The notes beneath the pieces are model-generated. The model had not been told where the DNA came from and did not search any database. It saw nothing but the letters and a program-made list of their open reading frames with translations. From Fagopyrum homotropicum (lineage: Eukaryota > Streptophyta > Magnoliopsida > Caryophyllales > Polygonaceae): a DNA stretch of 64,000 nt. Where the stretch lies: contig BSWB01000003.1 in NCBI GenBank assembly GCA_033239125.1, forward strand, positions 107,652,320 through 107,716,319, written 5' to 3'. Of this stretch, positions 43,690-54,800 are shown one piece after another; the first letter of the stretch is position 1; every line of letters starts with the position of its first letter. Both the position numbers and the translations under genes were made by a program.

Positions 43690-44895
43690 CCGCGGCATGA
43701 AATTGAGTGTTACGTTTTAGTTATTTCTTAGATTCAAACGATAACGTTTACTACACTAGCAAAAGTTCGTGGGTTTTTATAGTAGAAGTAGGTTCGTTAG
43801 ACTATATATAAGACTTAAGTTAGAGTGATAGAAGCGCGAGAGTTGTGGGAGCTTCTTAAACTCTTTTAGTCTTTTCGATTTGACTTTTGATGTCGTATCT
43901 TTGATTGCTAGTAAGAACTTATGAAACTATCTAAGAATTTTGGAATTTCCGTACCAATTGTAAAATAGTATTTTTATACTATAAGGCTAGTTTGGTAGCT
44001 TCCTTAGATAATCCTTGTTAACTTAGAAGTGGGAAACTTTGAAGATTTTGGATATGTTTTGAACCAATCTTTCTTTTATAACCAGGCGTTGAGACTTGAC
44101 TCTTGCAGAATCGAGTAATAGCGCTAAGGAGATTTGTGATTCGATTCAGGTAAGTCCTTTGGGCTTACTTAGCTGACTTCTAGATATGAGTATGAATAAT
44201 GGTAGTGGTGTGTGAATGAGATGTTTATAGTTATGTTTTAGTAATAATTATATACCGACCTATACCTTGACCTAAGAGTAACGGGCGGTGGCATTCTGCT
44301 CAGTAGCCTGAGGGCGCTGGGGGTTTCTTTAGGGACTAGTCCACACTCGGTTTGTAGTGATGCTACCGGAGGAGGTAAGCTAAACCTACACCGGTTGGAT
44401 AAGGAACGGAGGCGAGAAATCTTAAGATTCTCGTGCCACAACTTTAAAGCGGAATAAAGTGAATCACCTAAGCTATCAGATAATAACCAAATTGTGTGCC
44501 AACATGATGGGTGTTTATGTTACCTTGTTTGTATTTGTGCTATCCTTATTCTGCTTATATTTGGATTCTTAGCTAACGGTTTATCCGTGTTGTAGATTTG
44601 TAGAGATAGACAGTTGCAGAAAGATCCGGAATGGATGGTCAGCCGGGTCCACGTACTTATTAGATGGGGACGGGGGATTCTGCCATACAGCATGTATGTT
44701 ACGTATCTATATAAATGTTTGTAAGGCTGTAACATGTGCACATTCATAAAATACATTTTTTATGTTTTGAAATTGTTTTAATTACATTTGTGCCTTGTTG
44801 TAAGATCCTAGTAAAGTTGTTGTTAAACCAAGGTCGGGACCCATTGTGAAGTCCTAACCAGTAGCTCCCCGATTTTGAGAACTTGGGGTGTTACA

Positions 44896-45733
44896 CTTCA
44901 AATCTTGCTTTTGGCTCTTCCTCTGCATCTTCCAATGCCCGAATCTCATCATCACAATCATGTTCCACCCCTTCCTCAACGATGCTCATGCTTAGAACTT
45001 TTTGAAGTGGATCTTTGATCAAGATTGAACTCACCACTTCTCTAGACTCTTCTTCATCAAAGATGTTAAATACATCTTCTCCTACAGCTGGCAATTTGAT
45101 CAAAGAGAATAGTGAAAACTCCACTTTCTCCTCTCCTATGTTGAATGATAGCTTCCCGTTCATGCAATCTACCAAGCATCCAGAGGTTGCAAGGAATGGT
45201 CTCCCAAGCATGATGGGAACTGGATAATCTGCAAGAATATCAAGCACAACAAAATCTATAGGAATGTCAAACTTACCAAGTTTTACGGGAATGTCTTCTA
45301 TGATACCAATAGGTCTAATGATGGAACGATCAGCCATATAGAGTGTCATCTTCACTGGTCTAGGCTCTCTTAAACCAACTTTCTTGCACAAAGCAAGTGG
45401 AATGATGCTCACACTTGCTCCAAGGTCACAAAGTGCATCATATGTTACTTCCTCTACTCCAATAGGTATGCAGAATGATCATGGGTCTCGCAGTTTAGGG
45501 GGCATCTTCTCCGTCATAGTCTTGATAAGTTCAGATGACTTCGAACTCTTTGTGACATCACCGAAATCCTCTAGTTTACTCTTGTTAAAGAGGATCTCCT
45601 TTAGGAACTTTCCATAAGATGGCATACCTAAAATTGCATCCATAAAAGGTATGTTAATAGACATCGTCCTTCTCCTTTTCTTTCTCCTTTTCGGATGAGA
45701 TCTCAACGAACTTGTGCTGCTTCTCGTTGTCAT
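44896..45733 (-). pseudogene. pol: Protease region of element C
   Basis: 'SINIPFMDAILGMPSYGKFLKEILFNKSKLEDFG' (45733-45479), a stop or frame change near 45480, then retropepsin (45412-44891) beginning at 'SIIPLALCKKVGLREP' with 'PVPIMLGRPFLATSGCLVDC', and the acidic linker that ends at the solo LTR. The catalytic 'CDLGAS' lies in the short stretch between the two frames. The 'KLHINIPF' start of other elements is altered here by a deletion. Confidence 0.87.
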
Positions 45734-47292
45734 CCGTACGGGGTTTAAGATCGGTGGTTGTCACACCACTCCTAGTAGTAATTGCCATCACATGCCCCTT
45801 CGGATTGTCCTCCGTCTTTCCGGGAAGCTTCCCTTGATCTCTAGGAACTTCTCCGGATTTGCTAAACACGTGATTCTCTAAAGCTTTTTGTGCTTTAGAA
45901 ATCGATGTTATGGAATTCTCCAACCCTTGAATCTTCCCCAAGATTGTTTCCATCATTGCTTCAAGCTTGTCCTTTTCCGGTTGGCTCGAACTCGATTAAG
46001 CTTGTCCCTGACTTTTCAAAGGAGTAGAAGAAGAGGAAGGAGGTGTTAGTGCATTTTCAACATGGGAATAAGGATTACCGGGATTATGTTGATTGAATCT
46101 CCAATTGTTGTTTAAGTTCTTGTTGTTGTTGTTGTTATTATTATTCCAATGGTTGTGTGGTTGTCATTCCTATTCCATTGATTGTTCTCTCTTCCTAGAT
46201 AGCCAACGTCTTGCTCCTTTTGTGATTGGATGTTGGGCTTCAAAAGTGCTTTCAACTCCTTAATCTCATTGTTGAGAGAAGATTTGAGCTTGACTCGCTT
46301 GATTTAAAATTAATCCCGAATCCGGAATTTTGGTTCCCAATTTCAATCTTCTTATGAGAGTACTTCTCAATCACTAGAGCTTGCTTTTCAATGAACTCCC
46401 AAGCATCATTATCACTCATTTCCATGAAAGTTCCACACGAAATAGATTGAAGTTTGAATTGAGTCTCCCCATCCAATCCCTTGTAGTAGATTTCCAACAA
46501 CTCAAGATTTGGAATGTCATGGTGAGGGAAATCCAATAGAAGGTCCTGGAACCTTTCCCAAGACTTAAACAAACTTTCATTAGGTTTCATAGCAAAGACA
46601 TTGATTTTACTTCTCAACTCCGCCGTCTTTGATGGTGGAAAGAACTTGGTGAGGAATTCCGAAATCATCTCCTCCCATCTGTTAACTCTTCCAGTTGGAA
46701 GTAATTGATACCAAGCTAAGGCCTTGCCTTTCAAAGAGAAAAAGAAAGGTCTCAACTTATAGTTGTTGTTGGTTGCTCTTGGAGGTTTCAAGGTCTCCAT
46801 AAGAATCTCATAGTTCTACAGATGTTGATGCGGAGATTCCGTTTCCATTCCACCAAACTGACTTTGGCGGATCATAGTAATGACTTGAGGGTGAAACCCA
46901 TAGTCATGCTCATCTGGATCTCCTAGATTCACGCCCAAATGCCACGGCTGCTGATTCGGATCCATACGTTGCCCAAGAGTTCGTGGTTCAGCTACGATAG
47001 GGGCAGCTCTCGCATGTCTAACTGGGATACGAGGATTAGGTGGTGGATTATGTACTATTTCTTCCAGCTCAGGCATATCATCGTCGGATGATTCGTCTTT
47101 CTTAGCTTTGGCGGCTTTCTCCAAGTTTACTTGTTGGACCATCGCCCGGATTTCATCAACTTCAGCTTGCAATCGCTCTCTATCAGCATGAGCTACTGCT
47201 CTCTCTTCAATAAGTCTCCTTTCACTTGTATTAAGGAGACCTCGAGTCTCATCTAACTTACCTTGGAGGTTCTTTTCATTGTTTTCAACCAT
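45654..47292 (-). pseudogene. gag: gag of element C
   Basis: 47292-46816: 'MVENNEKNLQGKLDETRGLLNTSERRLIEERA', an acidic linker, then 'RTLGQRMDPNQQPWHLGVNLGDPDEHDYGFHP' up to a stop replacing a codon after 'SPHQHL'. 46800-46252: 'METLKPPRATNNNYKLRPFFFSLKGKALAWYQLLP', 'FLTKFFPPSKTAELRSKINVF'. An asparagine-rich, CCHC-free tail follows in broken frames (46250-45960), then 45956-45654 'GHVMAITTRSGVTTTD'. At least three frame breaks. Confidence 0.88.
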
Positions 47293-47485
47293 TTTTTGCT
47301 TCTCTTAACCGTTTCTTGAGAGTCTTTTCAAGTTCAGGGTCAAAAGGAACGAGGTCTTTCTCAGATCAAGACCTTCGCATATACCTAAAGAGAAATCTAC
47401 AAAATCACTAAGGCTGATAGATCAAATAACAAGAGAAAAAGCTCACAATTTAAACAACCGAAAACCGAATTTGGTCTTGACCAAA

Positions 47486-47503
47486 TCCCCGACAACGGTG
47501 CCA
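47486..47503 (-). other. Primer-binding site of element C
   Basis: Minus strand TGGCACCGTTGTCGGGGA, two bases different from A, 6 bases from the LTR. The leader 47293-47485 carries no gene. Confidence 0.82.
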
Positions 47504-47509
47504 AAAACT

Positions 47510-49115
47510 TGTTCGCTCAAAAGTGTGTGCGTCAAAGTCTTAAACTTATATCCAGAATTTAAGCAAAAGCGAACCCGCAGTGTACGGATCAACTGTAGTA
47601 AAGCAAGAAATTCAGAGTCGAACTCAGGGATTTGGTGAGAATAAAATCGGTTCAAATGCTGTTTGGCAAAAGGCAAAAGCTTGTGTAAAGATATAAGAGA
47701 CAAATTGTTCCAAGGATTCAAGTATTAGAATGCGGCTTTTGATTCAAGACACTCTAAAGATCAAAGGACAGAGTTGGCGTTGTGAAGGTTATGTGTTTCG
47801 AAGAAAGGAATAATGCACGGTGAAGTTCCACCACTCACTTATCCCAACTTAGAAGCTCTCAACCCAAAGGATGTTGAATCTCATCAAGAAGAGTACTCAA
47901 GATTAGGATTAACACTCAAACCACTCACTAAAACCCAAGGATATGACTCTCGAAGGTAAAGAATGAAAGGTACACTCAAACCTTAATAGAGGATGTTGAG
48001 TCTCTCTATTACCCGAATCTTGTAAACTTTTGGTTACCAAGTGAAGAATACATGATGAAGTCTCTTATTACATTTGGATAAGGATTAAAAAGGTTAAGCA
48101 AGACTAGGATTTAGGCAAGGTTTAACTTTGGTTAAAGGATAAAACATTGAGGAACATCAGACCAAAAAAATCGTGTTGTTCGAAGAGAAAACCGGTCGAT
48201 TTCGCTAAAGAAAATCCGATTTTTCGCAATCGCAAAGGTTAAATCTCAACTCTTAAGGTCTAAATGGTTAAATGAGTTCTGTCTATCATCATCTATACCT
48301 CAATCATCAACTATTCTCCCTAGAATCATAAGGGTTTTAGCCAATCATTTTCATTTTTGAATCAAAATCAAGATTGATAAAATCTCCAAAATCTGTAATC
48401 AATCCTTCAAAACATTAATAAAATCTCTCAAATACTCAATAGAACGTGTTCACAAATCATAATAACGAACAATAATCAAAGATCTCAGAACTTTTTTGAA
48501 TCTTGGACTCTATCTACCTTCTACAAATCCTTTCTCTCTAAGAATTTCCAATCCTCTATCGTATTCCGTCAATCTCCGATCTGTGTAACCTCCTTCGTTT
48601 CGTGTTCTAACGTTCAAACATAACCCACAATCCTAATGGGCTGCAAGACATATCCCTCTTCTGGCCCAAATGCTTTGGGCTTTCGAACGTTATATTTTTA
48701 GACGGTTACAAGTAAAAATTGACCGATTTACTTATATAACTCATCCTGTTTTTCTACAGGAAAATTGTTCCAGTTAAGAGATAAATCACTCGATTTTCCA
48801 CAACAAAAAGTGCTCATCTTTTGGCTTGTTTTCCACCTTTTTTTGTGTGACTCTTCCACGCACTTTCCTTGATCCTCATGACTCCTCAAAGGTCCCTTAT
48901 GCCTCCGTATTGACCTTAGCTACTCTTTTCTCTATTATTGCTTCCAAATCCATCGTTTTCACCTACAATTCAATCAAAACTCGTGTGGACCTCTATTTTC
49001 GAAATATACATGAAACAAAGCTTAAAGGCACACAAATATCTTTGCATGTAAGGGAAACTGAAGAAAAAACATTCACAATATGCACGCTTATAATGGTATA
49101 TAATTTAAGTCATCA
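47510..49115 (-). repeat. 5' LTR of element C
   Basis: TGATGACTTAAATT (minus-strand start) to GAGCGAACA at 47510. It contains degenerate AATCGG-type cassettes at about 48165-48230 and 48715-48800, and repeated 'GGATGTTGA' words (about 47867, 47991) equivalent to the 'CTCAACAACC' words in the LTRs of D and E. The terminal ~240 bp match 34442-34682. Confidence 0.87.
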
Positions 49116-50354
49116 ATTAGTTATGAGTTTGAGGATGGTATATTGTGGTTGAATGCCTTGAGAGGCTTAATAGGATTTGATGAGATGTTGAGGATATTGT
49201 TTATGAATGTTGTTTATGATCCTTGAGGGTATTTTGGAACTAGGAGTGAGTCTTCTAGTATTTTGATTCAATGAATGATATGTATGTCCTGATCTATCAG
49301 GCTTGGTATATATAGAGTTGGGTCCGGTTTGAACCAAACCGCCAAACCGGCGGTTTAGGTTTGCCGGTTTGGCCAAACCGTGGGTTTACGGTTTAGGTTT
49401 AGGTTTGGCCAAAGGCCAAACCTAAACCGGCGGTTTAACCGCCGGTTTGGTTATTTTTTTTATTTTTTTTTTAAAAAAAGGACCAAACCGGCGGTTTGGA
49501 GACCAAACCGCCGGTTAACCGCCGGTTTGGTCCTCAAAACCGGCGGTTAACTGCCGGTTTGGTCCAGTTTTTCAATTTTTTTTTTTTTTTATAAACCGGC
49601 TAAACTGCCGACCACACCGGCGGTTTAGGTTAAACCTAAACCGCCGGTTTGGATTTTGACGGTTTAGGTTTAGGTTTGCGACCCACCACTAGGTATATAT
49701 TCTTGCGGGAATTTGAGAGGTTGATTGATAGTTGAGGTTATTTGGATACATGTAAGTCCGTGGGGCATACTTAGTTGCGTTTATATATTTGATGAGTAAG
49801 CGAATGGTGGATGTTGTATGCTCTATAGCAAGTTATAGGTTGTTTATCACTTACGTATGATTGGCCCATTTGTATCGGGCGGTTTCAGCTTGCTCAGTTC
49901 TCTCGAGGGAGTTTGAGGGGTTCTTTGGAACTTGGCCAGACCTGGTATACGGGATAGGTACCAATCCACTCCATATGGTATACGGGGAGGTACGCCTCAC
50001 CACTCCAAGTGGTAAAAGAAACAAAGGAGAGAGTCATAGACTTCTCGTGTCACACCTATAAATGGATTATGAGTGTATGACTTTATAAAAGATAATAAAC
50101 TACAAATGTATGATAGCATGCTTTGTATTTATTGTAATTCTGATGTCTGTATGTGCTTATATATAGTCTTATACGTTAATTGTTAGCTAATGGTTTATGC
50201 CGTGTTGTAGATGCTTTGTAGGTTAGGAAGGCTGTAGAGTGATCTAGCATGAATGATCAGCCGAGGGTTCCCGTACATGTTAAGATGGCTATGGTTTTTG
50301 TGATGTATGGGTACATGTTGTACAATTTTGATAATCGGATGTATGTTTTTTATG
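49116..50354. repeat. LTR-like remnant related to the solo LTR at 41575-44895, with a hAT MITE inside
   Basis: Similar in order to 43990-44760: 'TAAGTCC-TGGGC-TACTTAG', 'CGGGCGGT', and 'TTAGCTAA-GGTTTAT-CCGTGTTGTAGAT', then 'GATCAGCCG-GG'. It has no terminal TGTTACA: both ends are cut by C (left) and E (right). No gene. Confidence 0.55.
49313..49691. mobile_element. 379-bp hAT-type MITE with AAACCGGCGGTTT subterminal repeats
   Basis: Ends TAGAGTTGGGTC and, inverted, TAGTGGTGGGTC, with the perfect 8-bp duplication GGTATATA at 49305-49312 and 49692-49699. The interior is dense with inverted AAACCGGCGGTTT words and two poly-T runs. Non-coding. Confidence 0.9.
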
Positions 50355-51344
50355 TGTTCGCCACTTAGCGTGCGTGCAAATAAGCTTTAAATTTATAAAA
50401 CTAGAATTAAGCAAGCGAACCCGCACTGTACAGATCGGCGTAGTAAAGCAAGAATTCCAGAGTATCGAACACAGGGATTTGGGGGGAACAAATTCAGTTG
50501 TAAAGTTGTCAAGCAAGTAAAAGGGTAAGCTTTGCAAATATATTGGGAAAACAGCAACCCTAAAGATCCAGGTATCCAATTGTGGCAATCGATTCAAGAT
50601 ATACTAAAGAACTAAGGGCAGAGTTAAGAGTTGCAAAGGTATACTAAGGTAAGGTAATGTACGGTGAAGTTCCAAAACCCTATATGGCTTATCTAAAGAC
50701 ACTCTCTATGAAGGATGTTGAGGCTTCAGTATAGAAAGGATCTAAAGGCAAGAATTAATCTCAAATACCCAAACTTGTAACCCAAGGATCAAGACTAACT
50801 AAACCGATTAAGGTTGTGACACTCGAAATCGAAGTAGAGGTTGTTGAGGCTTCACTACTATCTAGAAAAGGGCAAACCTAGACTAGATTAAAGCTAATCT
50901 TTAACCTTGGATCAAAGTAAAAACAAAGTTCGTAAACTGGTGTAAATTACAGGCAGATCTTGAGTTCCACGGCCGTGGAATCTCAAGAACAAACCGTGAT
51001 TTTGGTTTATCGGCAAAATCTCTCAAACTCTTAAGGTCCAATCTGTTTTACAATCGATCTATCATCATCTAAGCTACAACTATCAACCCTTCACCTTTGA
51101 ATTGCTAAAGGGTTTTAGCCAATAACTGTCATTATAATATCAAAATCAAGTTTATGAAGAATGAAAAATGAAAACCTTCGAAAACCTTCAATAGAACTCA
51201 AATCAATCTCAAATCCACACACAAAGATAATAATGTATATCAGATTTGGAATAAACACATACCAATAACAATCCTTGATAAGAACGAAGAACGGGATGTC
51301 AATCCGTCTTCTAATCAAACCTAAGGACAAAAGGCATAACCTTC
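50355..51344 (-). repeat. 3' LTR of element E, U3 part deleted
   Basis: Starts at 50355 as TGTTCGCCACTTAGCG. It is close to the distal two thirds of the 3' LTR of D. It contains a CCACGGCCGTGG cassette at about 50950-51005. The polypurine tract, 3' UTR and beginning of the LTR are missing; the sequence joins the third ORF of E at 51345-51363. Confidence 0.83.
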
Positions 51345-51363
51345 AAGAACGGGATGTCAATCC
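51345..51363. repeat. 19-bp filler at a deletion junction
   Basis: Exact copy of 51287-51305 (AAGAACGGGATGTCAATCC), placed between the broken LTR and the broken third ORF of E. Confidence 0.7.
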
Positions 51364-51834
51364 TCCCTCAAAACCATCACCTCCTCCTATCTCCTCATCA
51401 TCTGCAGCGGGTACCTCAAGAGGGACGTAGAGAGGGGCTATTAACCTATTCGTATGCATGGCAACGAATGTCTGCTTCCAATTATGGCGTCCAGCCATAA
51501 TGGAATACACAGGGAGCCATGCAACACCTCTACCTCCTCTATTCTCCCAAGGTATGGCAGCGGTGGATGGACCTCTATGCCTAGGAAAGATCAAACCTCT
51601 AGTCATGAGGCTCTGGAGTCCCAATGGTCTAGCTGCTATCCTAGTACAAGCAGAAAAATCAATCCTCAACTGTCTAGCAATGTGGGTGACCATCCCACCA
51701 TATCCAATATTCCCAACCCTCTTGTTCTTGATCTTACTCATGGTGGAAGCTAAGAGAGTAGCACAGTCAACAGGTCTACCGTGCAACATAACATACAAAA
51801 GAAACAACTCATTCGTCTTGATCTTCTTAGGAGT
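51364..51834 (-). pseudogene. Third ORF of element E, C-terminal part
   Basis: Continues the third ORF from 58248 after removal of D. It reads 'KKIKTNELFLLYVMLHGRPVDCATLLASTM', 'IGYGGMVTHIARQLRIDFS', 'ARPLGLQSLMTRGLIFPRHRG', then an acidic end ('PAADDEEIGGGDGFEGG'). The last five residues before the stop at 51343 come from the 19-bp filler, so the natural C-terminus is lost. No membrane segment or catalytic motif recognised. Confidence 0.72.
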
Positions 51835-52070
51835 TGATGACATGAATTATGACCTATTTTTAGGCATGTATTTATATAGATTTTCCCTTTATTTTGCATG
51901 CATAGACATACATTCATGGCATTTATGGTTATATTCACCTACTTTGCAAGAATAGAGGTCTACACAGAGTTTTATTGCATTTGTAGGTAATTTGGCGAAT
52001 TATGGAGCGAAATAGCATATTTAAGGATTAAGCCTTGAAGCGGGACAAAAATGAGCATAAAAGGAATTTA

Positions 52071-52254
52071 GGACGCGCCAAAGTATCTTCTGATACCATC
52101 TGACGCGGCCCAAAGTATTTTCTGATACCATCTGACGCGACCCAAAGTATTTTCTGATACCTTCGGACGCGGCCCAAAGTATTCTCTGATACCGTCTGAC
52201 GCGCCAAAGTATTTTCTGATAGCTTATGACGCGGCCCAGAGTATCTTCTGATAC
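52071..52254 (+). repeat. Six-unit ~32-bp tandem repeat in D LTR U3
   Basis: Units of the form GACGCGGCCCAAAGTATTTT + CTGATACCNTCT, with shorter GACGCGCCAAAG variants. Repeated in the 3' LTR at about 56872-57054. The repeat contains the inverted pair GTAT/ATAC. Likely a promoter-region repeat by position; function not shown. Confidence 0.85.
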
Positions 52255-52807
52255 CAGCGCACTCGACTTCTTTTCAGCCCAGATTTCTAGGGTTTTACCT
52301 TTAAACCCTAGATTTATCCCTACATATATTCGATAGCCTTCAACATTGAAGGGAGGACGGTGACAGCCCCGGGACTTGGAGTCAAATTCTCCAAAGGGAG
52401 ATTGGAGGGGTGGCACCAGATAATCTTTACACGTTTTGAAGAAATCAACGATTCTTGGAGAGAGATTGAAGAGCTTTTGCCGGAAAGTCATTCTTGATCT
52501 TTGATTGTGAGATTTCTTTGTTCCATTGTCTTGTTTGTGGTTTATGAACACGAAATTAAGTTGTTGAGAGATATATTGAACAGATTTGACGATTGTTTTA
52601 CAGATTTAAGAGTTATAGAATTTTTCATTCAAGATTTGGTTTCTTTGCGATATCTTCTTCAATAATTAATTTGATTCGATTTTGAAAATGGTTGGCTAAA
52701 AACCTTGTGATTTTGGGGAGAATAGTTGATGATTAAGGCTTAGATGATGATAGACTGAACTCATTCAAACATTAGGACCCTGAGAATTTAGATCTTAGTT
52801 TTGCGAC

Positions 52808-52880
52808 AACAGGAAAATCGGGCTGTTCTTGAGGAAAATCGGCCGATTTTTCTTATGAACAGGGCGATTTATTCCTCTGA
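52808..52880. repeat. Palindrome cassette in D 5' LTR (AATCGG type)
   Basis: GAAAATCGGGCTGTTCTT, then AAAATCGGCCGATTTTTC, then GGGCGATTTATT. Confidence 0.82.
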
Positions 52881-53532
52881 CGAACTTTAATTGAATTAAT
52901 CTTTAACCAAAACTAATCCTTGCCTAAATCCCAATCTTGATTAACCTTTTTACCCTCTAATTGAATGTTCGAATGCAATTCAGACCTGTTTCTACATTTA
53001 ATGGATTAAAATTGCAAGATTTGGGTAATAAAGAGACTCAACATCCTTTATTAAGATTTTAAGTGTGCTTTCTATTCATACTTTGGAGAGTCATATCCTG
53101 GAGTTTTAGATAGTTAGTTTGAACATAATTCTTGCCTTTAGATCTTTCTATATTGCAGCCTCAACAACCCTTATAGAGAGAACCTATAGATTAGTTATAT
53201 AGGTTTCGGAACTTCATCGTACGAATCCTACCTTTGAACATTTAATCTTGGCAATATAAATTATGTCCTATACTCGTAGAAGTGTCTTGAATCGAAAGCC
53301 TAAATCGGATACTTGAATCCTTGGAATCATTTCTCTCTTTATTACATCACAAAAGCTTTTATACTTTCGCTAGATAATTGAAATTGGAATCTTTCTCACC
53401 AAATCCCTGAGTTCGACTCTGGAATTCTGACCTTTCTACAGCTGATCCGTACACTGCGGGTTCGCTTTGCTTTTGAGTTCTAGATATAAATATTAAGACT
53501 TTGACGCACACCCTTTTGAGCGAACAAGTTTT

Positions 53533-53550
53533 TGGCGCCGTTGCCGGGGA
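53533..53550 (+). other. Primer-binding site of element D
   Basis: TGGCGCCGTTGCCGGGGA, identical to A, 6 bases after the LTR. Confidence 0.85.
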
Positions 53551-53651
53551 TTTGGTCTAGACCAATTTCGGTTTTCGGTTGTCTGGCTTGGGAGCTTTTG
53601 TTTTTGCTTTTAATCTTTTCGGTATGAGTTTTTGAGTTTTCAGGTTCACCA

Positions 53652-54800
53652 ATGGCTGCATGTAGCTATGAACCTGCTTTTGATCCAGCATGGTTTGCAT
53701 GGCAAGGTGCTAGAGCGGACCATTATGAATATTTGGAAGAGAAATACGCCTTCAATTGGTTTGACAACGAAAGAGAACGTGAACAAACCACTGAATATGA
53801 ATTTGCAAAATGGGAAAAGCTGCACTACCCAAAGAAGGTTAAGAAGAAACCTCCCAAAGATGCGGAGGACTCGAAATTTGAAGAATTGATGAAGAAATTT
53901 GAGATGATCGAAGAAAGATTCAAAGCCTATGATGAATATAATCTAAAAGTGATAGAAGACGCAAAAAAGAATATTTCTAAGGTTGAAAAACCCTTGGAAA
54001 ATCATTCATCTAGCAAGGAAGAATTACAAGTTTCGAGCGTTCCTCCTATTGAGCTTGAAACCCCTCTTGAAGTCCTCAATGAAAAAGAGGAAGGTGTGGA
54101 AGACCTCGAACCAACTGTTATGGCTGCGGTCGAGGTGGAGGAAGAAATGGTTGACCTGGAAGAAGAAGAGAACGTGGAGAACCTTAGCCAAATTGCTGAA
54201 ACTGTGGCCCAGGTTAAAGAGGATCCAACTGAGTTGGGAGATATTTCATGTGTGGATCATCATTCCAACATGAAAGTTGTCCCAAGCCTTGAGGAACTTT
54301 ACAAGGTACATTCTCTTACTTCCATTGAAATTCCTATTAAAAATTCTTATTTTTGCAGGAATGCGCCGGAGAGTTGGAGGTCTCTTCCAAAAGAACCTCC
54401 TAAGATGAAGATGAAACCTCCATTAAAACTGTTAGAAGTAGATGCTCCTTGGACTACAAGGAGTGGAGTTAGCAAACACTTCACCGTTAAGGCGATGAAG
54501 TGTCTTTTGTTCAAGTATGGGGTCATTCACATGACGAACACCATACATCATCCCCAATCTGGAGATGGGGAAGCTAGGAGGATTCTCGAGAAACTGATTT
54601 CTCGATCCAGGAAAGGATGGGACGCAAGGCTGAATAATGTCCCATTGAAGCATAGGAAAGCTAGGAGAATCCCGGTGAGAATCAAACCGTACAAGCTTGT
54701 ACGTGGGAGATCTTACCATTTGCCGGTGAAATTAGGAACCTCTTTTGTGGAATTAATTGATGAGTTTGATGAGAAATCCAAGATGTTCAAGGTACATTGA
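53652..54800 (+). CDS. D ORF: novel acidic N-terminus with a degenerate integrase remnant
   Basis: 382 codons, open throughout. The N-terminus ('MAACSYEPAFDPAWFAWQGARADHYEYLEE') is not recognised. Residues about 55-200 are highly charged and probably coiled coil ('KFEELMKKFEMIEERFKAYDEY', glutamate-rich runs). Residues about 275-375 align with Athila integrase: 'KHFTVKAMKCLLFKYGVIHMTNTIHHPQS' against 'KHFTNRNFGALLAKYGVTHKVATPYHPQT', then 'RILEKLISRSRKGWDARLNN' and 'YKLVRGRSYHLPVKL'. The catalytic aspartates and the 'QVE' glutamate are absent, so it cannot be an active integrase. The start is the first ATG after the leader. It could serve as a packaging or targeting adaptor, but that is speculation. 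Confidence 0.75.
   Translation: MAACSYEPAFDPAWFAWQGARADHYEYLEEKYAFNWFDNEREREQTTEYEFAKWEKLHYPKKVKKKPPKDAEDSKFEELMKKFEMIEERFKAYDEYNLKVIEDAKKNISKVEKPLENHSSSKEELQVSSVPPIELETPLEVLNEKEEGVEDLEPTVMAAVEVEEEMVDLEEEENVENLSQIAETVAQVKEDPTELGDISCVDHHSNMKVVPSLEELYKVHSLTSIEIPIKNSYFCRNAPESWRSLPKEPPKMKMKPPLKLLEVDAPWTTRSGVSKHFTVKAMKCLLFKYGVIHMTNTIHHPQSGDGEARRILEKLISRSRKGWDARLNNVPLKHRKARRIPVRIKPYKLVRGRSYHLPVKLGTSFVELIDEFDEKSKMFKVH

Larger units (their letters stand above)
41575..44895. mobile_element. Solo LTR of a different gypsy lineage, inserted in element C
   Basis: Starts TGTAATACCCG and ends GGGGTGTTACA, a near-perfect terminal inverted repeat. The 5-bp duplication CTTCA lies at 41570-41574 and 44896-44900. 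The protease and RT parts of C lie on either side. There is no internal region, primer site or coding frame, so it is a solo LTR left by LTR-LTR recombination. The termini and ~3.3-kb length (including the Harbinger-like insertion) resemble long chromovirus (Tekay-like) LTRs; the lineage is a guess. Strand is taken as unassigned. Confidence 0.88.
34442..49115 (-). mobile_element. Element C: Athila-type retrotransposon with a third ORF, minus strand
   Basis: 5' LTR 47510-49115, primer site 47486-47503, gag, protease, (solo LTR insertion 41575-44895), RT, RNase H, integrase, third ORF 35976-37535, 3' UTR and a 240-bp remnant of the 3' LTR. The polyprotein carries several stops and frameshifts. 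It is more diverged from A and B than they are from each other. Its LTR is of the family seen in the 5' LTR of D. Confidence 0.9.
51835..53526 (+). repeat. 5' LTR of element D (C-like throughout)
   Basis: 1692 bp. The first ~515 bp are almost identical to the 3' LTR. The remainder is of the C family: AATCGG-type cassette at 52808-52880, ending TTGAGCGAACA. It contains the ~32-bp tandem repeat 52071-52254. Confidence 0.92.

Noticed and set aside
54304..54359. Possible intron in the D ORF (GTACAT ... TTTTTGCAG)
   Set aside because: About 53 bases is short for a plant intron, the length is not a multiple of three, and the unspliced frame leads straight into the integrase-like part.
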